This document shows positions 1-7,638 of a DNA stretch of 9,196 bases, piece after piece. The notes beneath the pieces were generated by a model. It was not told the origin of the DNA. It did no database searches and worked only from the letters and a program-made list of their open reading frames with translations. Position 1 is the first letter of the stretch; every line of letters begins with the position of its first letter. The stretch is from JAZKFP01 sp040386355 (GTDB taxonomy: Bacteria; Pseudomonadota; Gammaproteobacteria; Pseudomonadales; UBA6940). The stretch spans positions 1 to 9,196 of the forward strand of contig JAZKFP010000224.1 in assembly GCA_040386355.1 (NCBI GenBank), read 5' to 3'. The translations under genes were made by a program, and so were the position numbers.

Positions 1-11
1 ACGCAGTAAGT

Positions 12-71
12 GGAAAAAAAGATCATGATGAACACCTAATTTTCATTCGCTATGGCTATATAGCAAACGCA
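12..71. repeat. 60-bp dispersed repeat, copy 1
   Basis: This stretch matches positions 1404-1463 without gaps at about 54 of 60 bases. It begins with a GGAAAAAAAGATCATG motif and runs through AACACCTAATTTTCATTCGC into the left terminal repeat of the palindromic element at 57-350. Weaker similarity extends leftwards to about position 3, so the full unit probably continues outside the window. In one frame both copies read EKKIM, then V or M, then NT and the same TAA stop. Copy 1 has an extra in-frame TAA just upstream (positions 7-9) where copy 2 has CAA. Similarity continues past the shared stop, so this is a DNA-level repeat and not evidence of a gene. Confidence 0.8.
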
Positions 72-350
72 GATTGGATTTCCTAAAACACTTTTCTAAC
101 CCTTAATAGAAAATAGGCAGCATTTAACACGGGCGAAAAATGTTTCGCCCCTACATTATTCGTTGAAGGTAGGGAAGTAGAGTTAGGCTGGGTATCACAA
201 GAAATTCGTGTAAATTTAAACGTAATTCATAGTTCAACAGGTGACGGTTAGTGTGTAGGGGCGAAACATTTTTCGCCCGCATGGTCTTTCCCACCAAACT
301 TCATTCACAAGACAGTGCAGCAGAGAAAACTCATCTGCATTTGGTATATA
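57..350. mobile_element. MITE-like palindromic element (complete copy)
   Basis: The 294-bp segment is bounded by TATATA on both sides (57-62 and 345-350). Inside these lie imperfect terminal inverted repeats: the left reads AAACGCAGATTGGATTTC (65-82), and the reverse complement of the right (325-342) reads AAATGCAGATGAGTTTTC. Further in are two perfectly complementary 26-bp arms (130-155 and 254-279), which share the element's centre near position 204. The spacer between the arms (156-253) has no recognisable content. No transposase is encoded, so any movement would need one supplied in trans. Ends next to TA-rich sequence would fit an IS630/Tc1-mariner type transposase that targets TA, but that is inference. 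A second copy, cut by the window edge, begins near 9010. Confidence 0.72.
130..279. repeat. Head-to-head pair of 26-bp hairpin-forming arms
   Basis: Arm 1 (130-155) and arm 2 (254-279) are exact reverse complements over 26 bases. Each arm is also a hairpin: GGGCGAAA, loop AATG, TTTCGCCC at 131-150, and the same stem with loop CATT at 259-278. Single-stranded DNA or RNA could therefore form either two small hairpins or one long 26-bp stem closing the 98-nt spacer. The layout resembles paired REP units (BIME-like), but here it is nested inside longer terminal repeats. Confidence 0.85.
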
Positions 351-352
351 TA

Positions 353-1237
353 ATGACTGCGGAATGTGAAAAGACATGGCCAACTCCTCATCATTTTCCG
401 CAACTTGCTGTAAATCAATTAAATAATTGGAAAAACACTAGTTGTTTTTGGTTGCAAGAATTTCCGCAGTTTAATAATCAGACTGAAGCTTTTGATTCAG
501 GTTATTCCCATTTTCTTGAACATAACGGCAAACAACTCTCAGTTTTTCTAAAAACACCTTCCGGCATTCTTCACTATTCATCTAAAGATTTATTGTTAGC
601 CTGGCGCAAGCGTTTAATCGGCTTCACTCATCAAAAACAACCTTTAGCACGCGCTATTGGCATTCAAAAAGTTAAAAAATTTAAAGCACGTTTATTAACA
701 GAAAATAAATTATTAATAGAAAATAAACCGTTGTCTTACTTACACGTTATCGATGCAACCGCAGGTTTAGCACGCGACGCGGCTGTCATTGCAGCACTTG
801 GAACACCTGTACTTTTAATTGAACAGAATCCGTGTGTGTTCGTACTCATTTCTTGGGCTTGGGAAAGTATTCAAAACGATTTAGAAAACTGGCCATTTAA
901 AGATTCTACTCTGATGCAATTTTATTGGGGAAATGCAGAAAGTTTAATTCCGCAATTAACTCAGCAGTATTTTACTTCTGTAGTGTATTGCGATCCGATG
1001 TTCCCTAAACGAAATAAAAGTGCGCAAGTTAAGAAAGAAAGTATTTTTCTTCAATATGTAACTTTTAATAAAGAGGATTTTAATTGGTTAAGTTTACGCA
1101 GCTATGGACAACGACTTGTTATTAAAAGACCTAACACGGTTGAACCTTGGGGTTCACCGACGTTTCAAATAGTTGGTAAAGCTGTGCGATTTGATGTATA
1201 CGAAAATATACCCGTAGCGAATGACCTTTGTTTTTAA
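353..1237 (+). CDS. rsmJ: 16S rRNA (guanine-1516-N2)-methyltransferase RsmJ
   Basis: RsmJ uses S-adenosylmethionine to methylate N2 of G1516 in 16S rRNA of the small ribosomal subunit; it is cytoplasmic. Numbered from the ATG at 353 (294 aa), the protein has the family's motif I, DATAGLARD (134-142), then EQNP (157-160), which normally contacts the SAM ribose. Next come the signature YCDPMFP (212-218) followed by a KSAQVKKE stretch, then IKRP (257-260) and RFDVY near the C-terminus. The protein is about 40 aa longer than E. coli RsmJ (about 250 aa); part of the excess is an insertion before motif I containing a repeated ENK unit. The last glycine of the usual GLGRD is alanine here. The ATG at 353 was chosen because a longer reading (GTG at 251 or ATG at 281) would translate the arm of the palindromic element. 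No Shine-Dalgarno sequence is visible at any of the three. The family call is firm; the start is uncertain. Confidence 0.86.
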   Translation: MTAECEKTWPTPHHFPQLAVNQLNNWKNTSCFWLQEFPQFNNQTEAFDSGYSHFLEHNGKQLSVFLKTPSGILHYSSKDLLLAWRKRLIGFTHQKQPLARAIGIQKVKKFKARLLTENKLLIENKPLSYLHVIDATAGLARDAAVIAALGTPVLLIEQNPCVFVLISWAWESIQNDLENWPFKDSTLMQFYWGNAESLIPQLTQQYFTSVVYCDPMFPKRNKSAQVKKESIFLQYVTFNKEDFNWLSLRSYGQRLVIKRPNTVEPWGSPTFQIVGKAVRFDVYENIPVANDLCF

Positions 1238-1246
1238 AAAATGGTA

Positions 1247-1403
1247 GGGCGCTTTGCGCGCCGCGACTCAAGGCAGCGGCCGGACAAATGAAATGGTGAA
1301 GCATGAAGATTTTTTTTCGATTGCACGGCGCTGTGACGCAGCGTAGCCAAAGCTTTACGCAGCGAGAACGCTGTGACACGTTCGAGCAGGCAACACAACA
1401 AGC
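1247..1403. repeat. GC-rich intergenic block with nested short repeats
   Basis: This stretch is clearly richer in GC than its surroundings. It opens with a small hairpin, GGCGC, TTTGC, GCGCC (1248-1262). Later CGCTGTGAC occurs at 1329-1337 and 1369-1377, and ACGCAGCG at 1336-1343 and 1357-1364, giving two 5-bp stem hairpins (CGCTG with CAGCG, then CAGCG with CGCTG). A 42-codon open frame runs 1303-1431 on the + strand and ends at the stop inside the 60-bp repeat; I see no ribosome binding site or recognisable domain, so I do not call it a gene. The block runs directly into repeat copy 2 and may be the 5' part of the same larger repeat unit, whose other copy would lie left of the window. Confidence 0.5.
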
Positions 1404-1463
1404 GGAAAAAAAGATCATGGTAAACACCTAATTTTCATTCGCTACGGGTATATTCCAAACGCA
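1404..1463. repeat. 60-bp dispersed repeat, copy 2
   Basis: This is the second copy of the repeat at 12-71, with about 6 mismatches in 60 ungapped bases. As in copy 1, its right end runs into the terminal repeat of a palindromic element (here 1449-1577). The pairing of this flank with an element end occurs twice in the window, but the third element (from about 9010) lacks the flank. Confidence 0.8.
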
Positions 1464-1577
1464 TATGAGTTTTCCGGTTGTTGCATAGCTCACTCGCCTG
1501 CTCACCTATATATTTATAGGTTCCGCGGGCTTATTTCGCATGCGCCTACGGGAAAACCAATCTGCATTCGTTATATA
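1449..1577. mobile_element. 129-bp palindromic MITE-like element with a different core
   Basis: The segment is an imperfect palindrome centred near 1512.5. Its ends are TATATT (1449-1454) and TATATA (1572-1577). Inside these are 20-bp inverted repeats, CAAACGCATATGAGTTTTCC at 1456-1475 and, on the other strand, CGAATGCAGATTGGTTTTCC at 1570-1551 (15 of 20 match). The exact centre is a perfect hairpin: ACCTATA (1504-1510), loop TATT, TATAGGT (1515-1521). The terminal repeats are clearly related to those of the element at 57-350, but the GGGCGAAA arms are absent. It lies 20 bp beyond the stop codon of the sensor kinase and could form a stem in that transcript. There is no T-run, so I do not call it a terminator. 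Confidence 0.68.
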
Positions 1578-1597
1578 TCTCAACTGCTTTTAAAACA

Positions 1598-4500
1598 TTA
1601 ACTATCTAACGTATTTTTTAGTAAAGGAAACTCCAACCAAAACGTAGTTCCTTTACTCATTTCTGTATCGAATCCAATTTGTCCATGCATTTGTTCAACG
1701 ATTTGTTTAGTGATATGCAATCCCAAACCAGTGCCCCCTTTGCTACGGGTAACAGAAGAATCCGCTTGAGAAAATTTTCCAAAAATTCGCGAGCGAAATT
1801 CTTCTGGGATACCTGGTCCACAATCTTGAACACACACTCGAACAATATCTTTTTTAACCACAGCGAAAATTTTTATGGTGCTTTTTTGCGGAGAAAATTT
1901 CGCAGCATTTGAAATAAGATTTGACAACACTTGTATATAGCGTGCTGAATCTAAACGCACCTTAATATTTTTATCGATATCTTCTAAATCAATACTGATA
2001 AGGAATTTTTGTACATACGCTTCGTTAGCTTCTACAGCTTGATGCGTAATCAGCGCCAACGACTCTGCTCGCATATCAAATCGCATTTGCCCTGAGGCAA
2101 TTTTTTCAATATCTAAAATATCATTAATTAAAAGAATCAATCGCTCACAATTATTATGAGCGATTGTAATTAAATTTTTAACCTTTTCCGGCAAATCTTT
2201 GGAAAGTGCTCCGATAATTAATCCAAGGGAACCACGAATTGAAGTAATTGGAGTACGCAATTCATGACTCACTACAGAAATAAACTCACTTTTTATTCGT
2301 TCGATTTCTTTTCGTTCAGTGATATCTTGCATTTGCGATATAAAATATTGTGGCTCATTCATCACATTTCGTACTAATGAAACGCTCAATAAAACAGAAA
2401 TAATTCGACCATTTTTATGAATATAGCGCTTTTCCATTTGGTAGGTTTTTAATTCTCCTAATAACATTTTTTGTACAAATTTTAAATCCTGTTGAAGATC
2501 ATTTGGATGCGTAATCGATTGAAAATCACTTGCAAGTAACTCTGATTTTTCATAGCCAATCAAATCACACAGCGCTTGATTTACTTTAAGCCATTGTCCA
2601 TTCGGTTTTACCAATGCCATACCGATGGAAGCATGTTCCATTGCAGAACGGAAGGTTTCTTCACTGGTTTTTAATGCCTCACTCTGAGTTTTTTTATCGG
2701 TGATGTCTTCAATAACACCTAAATAACCTGAAATTTCCCCAACATTATTAAATAACGGTGTCACTGTAAGATTCACTAAAAAGGTCGAATGATTTTTTCG
2801 TACAAATGTCCATTCGCTAGACTCAATTCCAAATTGATTTGGCCTAAAAGTAAAAACATCAAATCCAGGCTCAATATGTTTATCAAATTCAATACTCAAC
2901 TCAACTGCTCGTCGAATCACTTCTTCTGGCTTATGCCAGAGAGCTGGCGTTTGTTTACCAATAACTTCTGTTGCACGATACCCTAAAGCCTCTTCAGCTG
3001 CCTTATTAAAAGTCACTACCATACCGTTTTGGTCGGTTGAAATAATTAAATACGCTGTACTTGATAATATTCCCGTATTCAATTGATTTAATTTACTTAA
3101 ATGCATAGATTTTATGCGAGAAATTAAAATAGAACGTAAGGTCAAAGCTGATAATGCAGCAATAACCAATCCTGCAATAAAAATTATCATTGGCAAAAAG
3201 GTTTGCTGATTCGCAATAAATTTTTTTGTAGGAACAATTTTTATTGTCCAGTTTTTATCATAAATCTGTAGATTTTTTTCATTACCCCATTCAGCACTAG
3301 ATAGATTATTTTTAGCAGTACTTTTGAATATAATTTTATTCTCATAAGCAATAAATAATGAGTAGTCCTCACCCAATTCACGCGCAACGATTCCTCCAAA
3401 AAAATCTTCAATTGAAAATATACCTGCCATAAAGCCATCAAATGAATTTTTAACATATAAAGGTATGTACGCTATAAAAGCTTTATACCCTTGAACTAGA
3501 TCAAAAGGAGGCGTGAGTGTTGGACTATTTTTTTCTGCCGCACCTTTTAATGCGGCTTCTCGTTGCGCATCGAATAAGATATCTAAACCAATTACTTTTT
3601 CATTACCTTTTAAAGGCTCAACCCAGCGAACTTTGTAATTAGAATCTATCCATTCCAATGCTTTTAATCCAGAAAGTTGGTCAGTATAATTTTGTGCGTC
3701 GTTCTGCCATAAATCAAAGGATGTACCGCCGCTCATTTCCCAACGTTGAGCCATTCTTTTAATTGCCATAAGCTTTTCATTGGCCTGCGAATGCAGTAAA
3801 AGCTGAACTTTAGATGCTTCTTCATCTACAGTTTGTTTAACATAATTAAGTTCTTTTTCTTTTAATATTCCATAGAGTAAATACGAACTAATTGCTACCA
3901 ATAAAAACACTGCAACAGGTAATCCAAATTTTCTTTCACCTGCCAACCATTCAATTGTTTCTGTTCGGCGCACGAGAGAAACAATCAGAAACATACCAAA
4001 CAAACCAGTAAATACTAATCCCCCAATTAATATAAAAAGTGGACTATCACTGCGTTTATTTTGTTCGTAGGCTGGGGTGCTTTCCCATATTACCAACCAT
4101 TGTTGTTGCATGATTTCTAGTTTTTTGACGACCTTGAATTTTGAGATTATTTTCTTTTCATTAGAGCTGCTGTAAATCAAAGCACTATCTGATTCGTTTA
4201 CACCATCATAAATTCTTAAATTGAGAGTGTGTGATTGACTGAGCGTTAAATCTTTCAAAAAATTTTTTGCAATAAATGGCGCATAAATCCAGCCTAAAAA
4301 AGCTTTTTGTCTTTCATTCTCAGTATTAATTGACATATTTAGACGATACATAGGATGTAATAATAAAAAGGCCGCATTTTTTGAGTCGTCTTGCACTAAC
4401 GTTATTTTTTTAGTAATGGCCGGCTTTCCTGAATCTCTTGAAAGATTACAAGCCTCAATGCGATTTTTTTCAAAAGCAATATTTAACCCTAGTGCTCGGC

Positions 4501-5524
4501 GATTTTCTTTCTCAGGTTCGATATAAGTAATAACGTTAAAAAATTCGGTATTGGTTGGGTGAACTATAAAAGAAGGCATACCATCTTTTCGAACCCTATT
4601 TTGAAAATTTTCTATTTCATTTGAAATTATTGGTTTAACCCAACCAATACCATTAATTCCAGGAAAACTTTTTTTGATATCGACTGTTTCAGCATATCGA
4701 CGCCACTCTTCACGTGACACAAATTCTGAACCTTGAAAAAATCCTTCGGCACCCAGCAAAGCATTTTCATAAGAATGCAATCGATATAACAATGCTTTTT
4801 CACTTTCAACTGCAAGCGATTGAAACTCTGCAGTATTTTGCGCATATATACTCTCTGAGGAAATTTTCCAAGCGTAAAACGTAAGTCCTAACGGTAGTAT
4901 GAGAACAAGCATCGCGACAACAGGTAATGTACTTAATACATTCCCTCGCCACATTAATGAGGCTTCTTTATTTGGCGCAATTAATACTAAAGGTAAAAAT
5001 ATTAATATTCCAAATACATCACCCATCCACCACGTCAACCAATTTTTAAAAATATTTTCGGCTAATAAAACATCTGAGTAAAATAAGCTTGCAGTGCCGA
5101 TACTTGCTGCTGTAATACATGCAACAGGACCACTTAATAAAAATAATTGCAGTAATTCTTTAAAATAATTTAAAGTTAAAGGTAGTGAAATAAAACGTTG
5201 AATTAACCAACGTCCAACTACAGCTTGTAAAGTTGAACCTATAGCAATTCCTAAAGCTGTCATTGCTTTTGCGTAATGCAATCCATCTGCAACGGAATAG
5301 GCGTGTGAAATATAACAGTTAAGAAGAAACGAACCAATTAAAACACCTGGCCACAATCGGACACCATGTACTATCAACATCCCTAATGCTATGCCTGAAG
5401 GTGGCCAAATTACAGTGGCGTATCCAGGGGGTACCGCAAGCAATAAACCAAGTTTACCGGTGGCAATATACAATAACACCAACAAAATAATTTTACTTAG
5501 CTCACTCCTCATACTCATTATCAT
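1598..5524 (-). CDS. MASE1/dual-CHASE/dual-PAS hybrid-sensor histidine kinase
   Basis: This is a membrane-bound sensor kinase that would autophosphorylate on histidine and pass phosphate to a response regulator not found in this window. Approximate domain order, counted from the ATG at 5524 (1308 aa): a multi-helix MASE1-type membrane module with WPPSGIALG near 40 (10-220); a periplasmic CHASE domain (about 235-480); a helix at 497-518, a short basic cytoplasmic loop, and a helix at 534-553; a second CHASE-like domain (560-770) whose motif (GLDILFD, then LVQ, then IPLY) parallels the first (GLNIAFE, LVQ, HPMY); a helix (776-800); two PAS domains (about 815-945 and 950-1072); HisKA with SHELRTP (His1087); and HATPase_c with N box LSNLISNAAK (Asn1202, Asn1206), G1 DCGPGI, F box FGKFSQ and G2 KGGTGLGL. 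All kinase boxes look intact. There is no receiver or HPt domain. A GTG directly before the ATG is an alternative start, and no good Shine-Dalgarno is visible. The signal sensed is unknown. Confidence 0.9.
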   Translation of the reverse strand: MIMSMRSELSKIILLVLLYIATGKLGLLLAVPPGYATVIWPPSGIALGMLIVHGVRLWPGVLIGSFLLNCYISHAYSVADGLHYAKAMTALGIAIGSTLQAVVGRWLIQRFISLPLTLNYFKELLQLFLLSGPVACITAASIGTASLFYSDVLLAENIFKNWLTWWMGDVFGILIFLPLVLIAPNKEASLMWRGNVLSTLPVVAMLVLILPLGLTFYAWKISSESIYAQNTAEFQSLAVESEKALLYRLHSYENALLGAEGFFQGSEFVSREEWRRYAETVDIKKSFPGINGIGWVKPIISNEIENFQNRVRKDGMPSFIVHPTNTEFFNVITYIEPEKENRRALGLNIAFEKNRIEACNLSRDSGKPAITKKITLVQDDSKNAAFLLLHPMYRLNMSINTENERQKAFLGWIYAPFIAKNFLKDLTLSQSHTLNLRIYDGVNESDSALIYSSSNEKKIISKFKVVKKLEIMQQQWLVIWESTPAYEQNKRSDSPLFILIGGLVFTGLFGMFLIVSLVRRTETIEWLAGERKFGLPVAVFLLVAISSYLLYGILKEKELNYVKQTVDEEASKVQLLLHSQANEKLMAIKRMAQRWEMSGGTSFDLWQNDAQNYTDQLSGLKALEWIDSNYKVRWVEPLKGNEKVIGLDILFDAQREAALKGAAEKNSPTLTPPFDLVQGYKAFIAYIPLYVKNSFDGFMAGIFSIEDFFGGIVARELGEDYSLFIAYENKIIFKSTAKNNLSSAEWGNEKNLQIYDKNWTIKIVPTKKFIANQQTFLPMIIFIAGLVIAALSALTLRSILISRIKSMHLSKLNQLNTGILSSTAYLIISTDQNGMVVTFNKAAEEALGYRATEVIGKQTPALWHKPEEVIRRAVELSIEFDKHIEPGFDVFTFRPNQFGIESSEWTFVRKNHSTFLVNLTVTPLFNNVGEISGYLGVIEDITDKKTQSEALKTSEETFRSAMEHASIGMALVKPNGQWLKVNQALCDLIGYEKSELLASDFQSITHPNDLQQDLKFVQKMLLGELKTYQMEKRYIHKNGRIISVLLSVSLVRNVMNEPQYFISQMQDITERKEIERIKSEFISVVSHELRTPITSIRGSLGLIIGALSKDLPEKVKNLITIAHNNCERLILLINDILDIEKIASGQMRFDMRAESLALITHQAVEANEAYVQKFLISIDLEDIDKNIKVRLDSARYIQVLSNLISNAAKFSPQKSTIKIFAVVKKDIVRVCVQDCGPGIPEEFRSRIFGKFSQADSSVTRSKGGTGLGLHITKQIVEQMHGQIGFDTEMSKGTTFWLEFPLLKNTLDS

Positions 5525-5593
5525 CACGCATAAATCCGTTTTAAAAATACGTCTATATATTGTGTCATTTTGACTTTAAATTATCTCATTCTA

Positions 5594-5622
5594 ATAACTT
5601 TTATCAGTAAAAGATTAGTCAA
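5594..5622 (-). promoter_or_regulatory. Candidate sigma-70 promoter of the sensor kinase
   Basis: Read on the minus strand, TTGACT (5622-5617) is followed after 17 bp by AGTTAT (5599-5594), about 70 bp upstream of the kinase start. The -35 is a 5 of 6 match; the -10 is weak. A small inverted repeat, AGGAT TGTT ATCCT (5630-5643), sits just upstream of the -35. The 209-bp gap after mnmC makes a separate promoter plausible, but AT-rich sequence gives many chance matches. Confidence 0.28.
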
Positions 5623-5736
5623 TTTTTACAGGATTGTTATCCTAAAAAAATCAAGCTTATTTGAGTAAAGATAAAATTTATTGTCGAATTCAAGAGGCTA
5701 TGGTAAGTTTTTTTAAACAGTAATACGTAGAAAATC

Positions 5737-7626
5737 TCATAGTTTTACAACTAAGGTTTCAGAATTTTTTTTAGTTATTTTATTTTCTTTTTTAAAACGT
5801 AATGGAGATAGTGCTTTCTTAAGAGTTGCATCGACTGCAGATGGAATTTCCAACCATTCATGAATTAACACATCTGCGGCCAACGGAATTAACGTTGTTC
5901 CTTTAGCGCCAAAACCAATCATTGTCCAAAGAGACAAATCTTGATCTACAGCACCAACTAACGGTAGATAATCTTTTGATTGACAACGCACCCCCGTCCA
6001 TCCAGTAAATTTTTGATTTTCTATTTTAAATAAGTTTGGTAATTTATTTTTTAAACGTTGAATGTTTTGCAAATGATCGTGCTGCGTTTCAATTGCAACC
6101 GATTGCCATGGATGAAAAGTTGAACCGGTATGAGCCACACCATTAATACCTGGAACATAATATCCATCAAAAGTAATAGGGAAAGAAATAGAATTTTTTA
6201 TTTCAGGAACTACTGTAGTTTGACCCGCTACCGCTTTTATTGTACCAATTAATTCTGGTAAAAAATCCAATGCATTAAAAGCATTTGCAAATACAACATG
6301 ATCATATTTTTCATACGATTTTTGATTCTGATCAATCAAGATCCATTTTTTATTTTCTTTTTTAAGATCTTGAATAGTAGTGTTATAAAAAATATTAAAT
6401 ACTTCAGAATTTTTTTCTTTTAAAGATTGCAGGCGTGCGCCACATAAATCCCGTATTTGAATAAATCCACCTTGATCAAACCATAATCCTCCAGACGATA
6501 TATTTCCCCCTATTAATTCGGATGTTTGTTGCGGTGATAAATATTCCATACCGGGTAAAAACTTAAAACGCTCAAGTATTTTAATATGGCGCTGTTCTTC
6601 CGATTCGTTATGACTTAATTGCAGCAAACCTGTCTCATGCCAAAAACCTCGATCTAATGTATGTGTTCGATAATGATTAATTGCGCGAATATAGGCTATT
6701 TCTTGAAAGCGGTTATACGAAGCTTCATCTAATCCTGGACGGAAAAATAATACGGCCGAAGAATTGCCTGAAGCGCCAGTTGCAGGTAGCGCATTACTTT
6801 CAAATAAATCACAGGTTAATCCAAACTCGGTACAACGCTGCGCTAAATGCGTACCGGATAAACCAGCACCAATAATTGCAATATGCAGCGGTTGTGCTTT
6901 TAGTAGGGGGTTTATACCTTTAAATTCACCCACCAACATATCGCGCTTAAAGCCATGGCCTGATTTTTTTTGTACTGTAAATCCAGCATGCAATAATTTT
7001 TGACGGACGTGTCCTGCAGCGGTAAATGTCGCGAAGGTTGTACCAGCGCGCGCGGTACGTCTCACTGCTCGCATAACACTTTCGGACCACATAACAGGAT
7101 TTTGTGCTGGGGCAAACCCATCTAAAAACCAAGCATCCACATGGCCAGTTAATTCAGGTAAAGTTTGTTCTACATTACCCCACACAAGCTGCAAACGAAT
7201 ACTTGGGTCGTTATCAAAATCAATAACATGCGTGCCTTGCCAAGGCGGTGGATAATGATTACGTAAAGCTTGGCTAAGCTCAGATAATTCAAACCATGGC
7301 TGATGAATTATTTTAAGCTGTTGAATGGATAACGGTTGATGTTCAAAAGAAATAAAATGTAGACGTTGATGCGGTTGTTTAAATCGGCGCCATACTGACC
7401 ATAAATGTAAAAAATTTAATCCAGTACCAAAACCTGTTTCAGCAATTACAATAATATTTGAAAACTCATCCGCGACCAGTCGTTCATAGATACGATTACC
7501 GCGAATAAAAACCCAATCCACTTCAGAACGAGGTTGATTGTGTGAAAAATAACGATCTTGAAATTGCCGAGAGTAAAGACCGCCTTTTATGTTCAATACA
7601 TCAGGTTGGGACAATACAATTGGCAT
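5737..7626 (-). CDS. mnmC: tRNA 5-methylaminomethyl-2-thiouridine biosynthesis bifunctional protein MnmC
   Basis: MnmC completes the mnm5s2U modification at wobble position 34 of tRNAs for Lys, Glu and Gln. Its C-terminal FAD-dependent domain removes the carboxymethyl group from cmnm5s2U to give nm5s2U, and its N-terminal SAM-dependent domain methylates that to mnm5s2U. Both halves are present in 629 aa (E. coli about 668). The methyltransferase half has the SAM motif ETGFGTGLNF (63-72) and the DAWFLDGFAPAQNP block (164-177). The oxidase half has the dinucleotide fold IAIIGAGLSG (249-258) with Glu276 ending the second strand, then GASGN (284-288), and a C-terminal GWTGVRCQSKDYLPLVG (542-558) followed by GFGAKG. 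The C-terminal tail is lysine-rich and variable. The ATG at 7626 gives a normal family N-terminus with an AAGG about 10 nt upstream. The gene diverges from purU across 33 bp. Substrate details are family knowledge, not seen here. Confidence 0.95.
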   Translation of the reverse strand: MPIVLSQPDVLNIKGGLYSRQFQDRYFSHNQPRSEVDWVFIRGNRIYERLVADEFSNIIVIAETGFGTGLNFLHLWSVWRRFKQPHQRLHFISFEHQPLSIQQLKIIHQPWFELSELSQALRNHYPPPWQGTHVIDFDNDPSIRLQLVWGNVEQTLPELTGHVDAWFLDGFAPAQNPVMWSESVMRAVRRTARAGTTFATFTAAGHVRQKLLHAGFTVQKKSGHGFKRDMLVGEFKGINPLLKAQPLHIAIIGAGLSGTHLAQRCTEFGLTCDLFESNALPATGASGNSSAVLFFRPGLDEASYNRFQEIAYIRAINHYRTHTLDRGFWHETGLLQLSHNESEEQRHIKILERFKFLPGMEYLSPQQTSELIGGNISSGGLWFDQGGFIQIRDLCGARLQSLKEKNSEVFNIFYNTTIQDLKKENKKWILIDQNQKSYEKYDHVVFANAFNALDFLPELIGTIKAVAGQTTVVPEIKNSISFPITFDGYYVPGINGVAHTGSTFHPWQSVAIETQHDHLQNIQRLKNKLPNLFKIENQKFTGWTGVRCQSKDYLPLVGAVDQDLSLWTMIGFGAKGTTLIPLAADVLIHEWLEIPSAVDATLKKALSPLRFKKENKITKKNSETLVVKL

Positions 7627-7638
7627 AAATAAAAAACC

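Noticed and set aside
57..350. CRISPR array or phage attachment site.
   Set aside because: There are only two arms in inverted orientation, no regular spacers, and no cas, integrase or tRNA gene in the window.
251..352. N-terminal extension of rsmJ from a GTG at 251 or ATG at 281.
   Set aside because: The added residues would be translated from the palindromic arm and element end, have no ribosome binding site, and make the protein even longer than its family.
1248..1262. GGCGC-TTTGC-GCGCC hairpin after rsmJ as a terminator.
   Set aside because: The stem is only 5 bp and no T-run follows on the + strand; on the minus strand the T-run is several bases removed and 340 bp past the kinase stop.
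1131..1427. 98-codon open frame on the minus strand.
   Set aside because: It overlaps the rsmJ 3' end and the repeat block, is cysteine-rich with no recognisable domain, and has no ribosome binding site.
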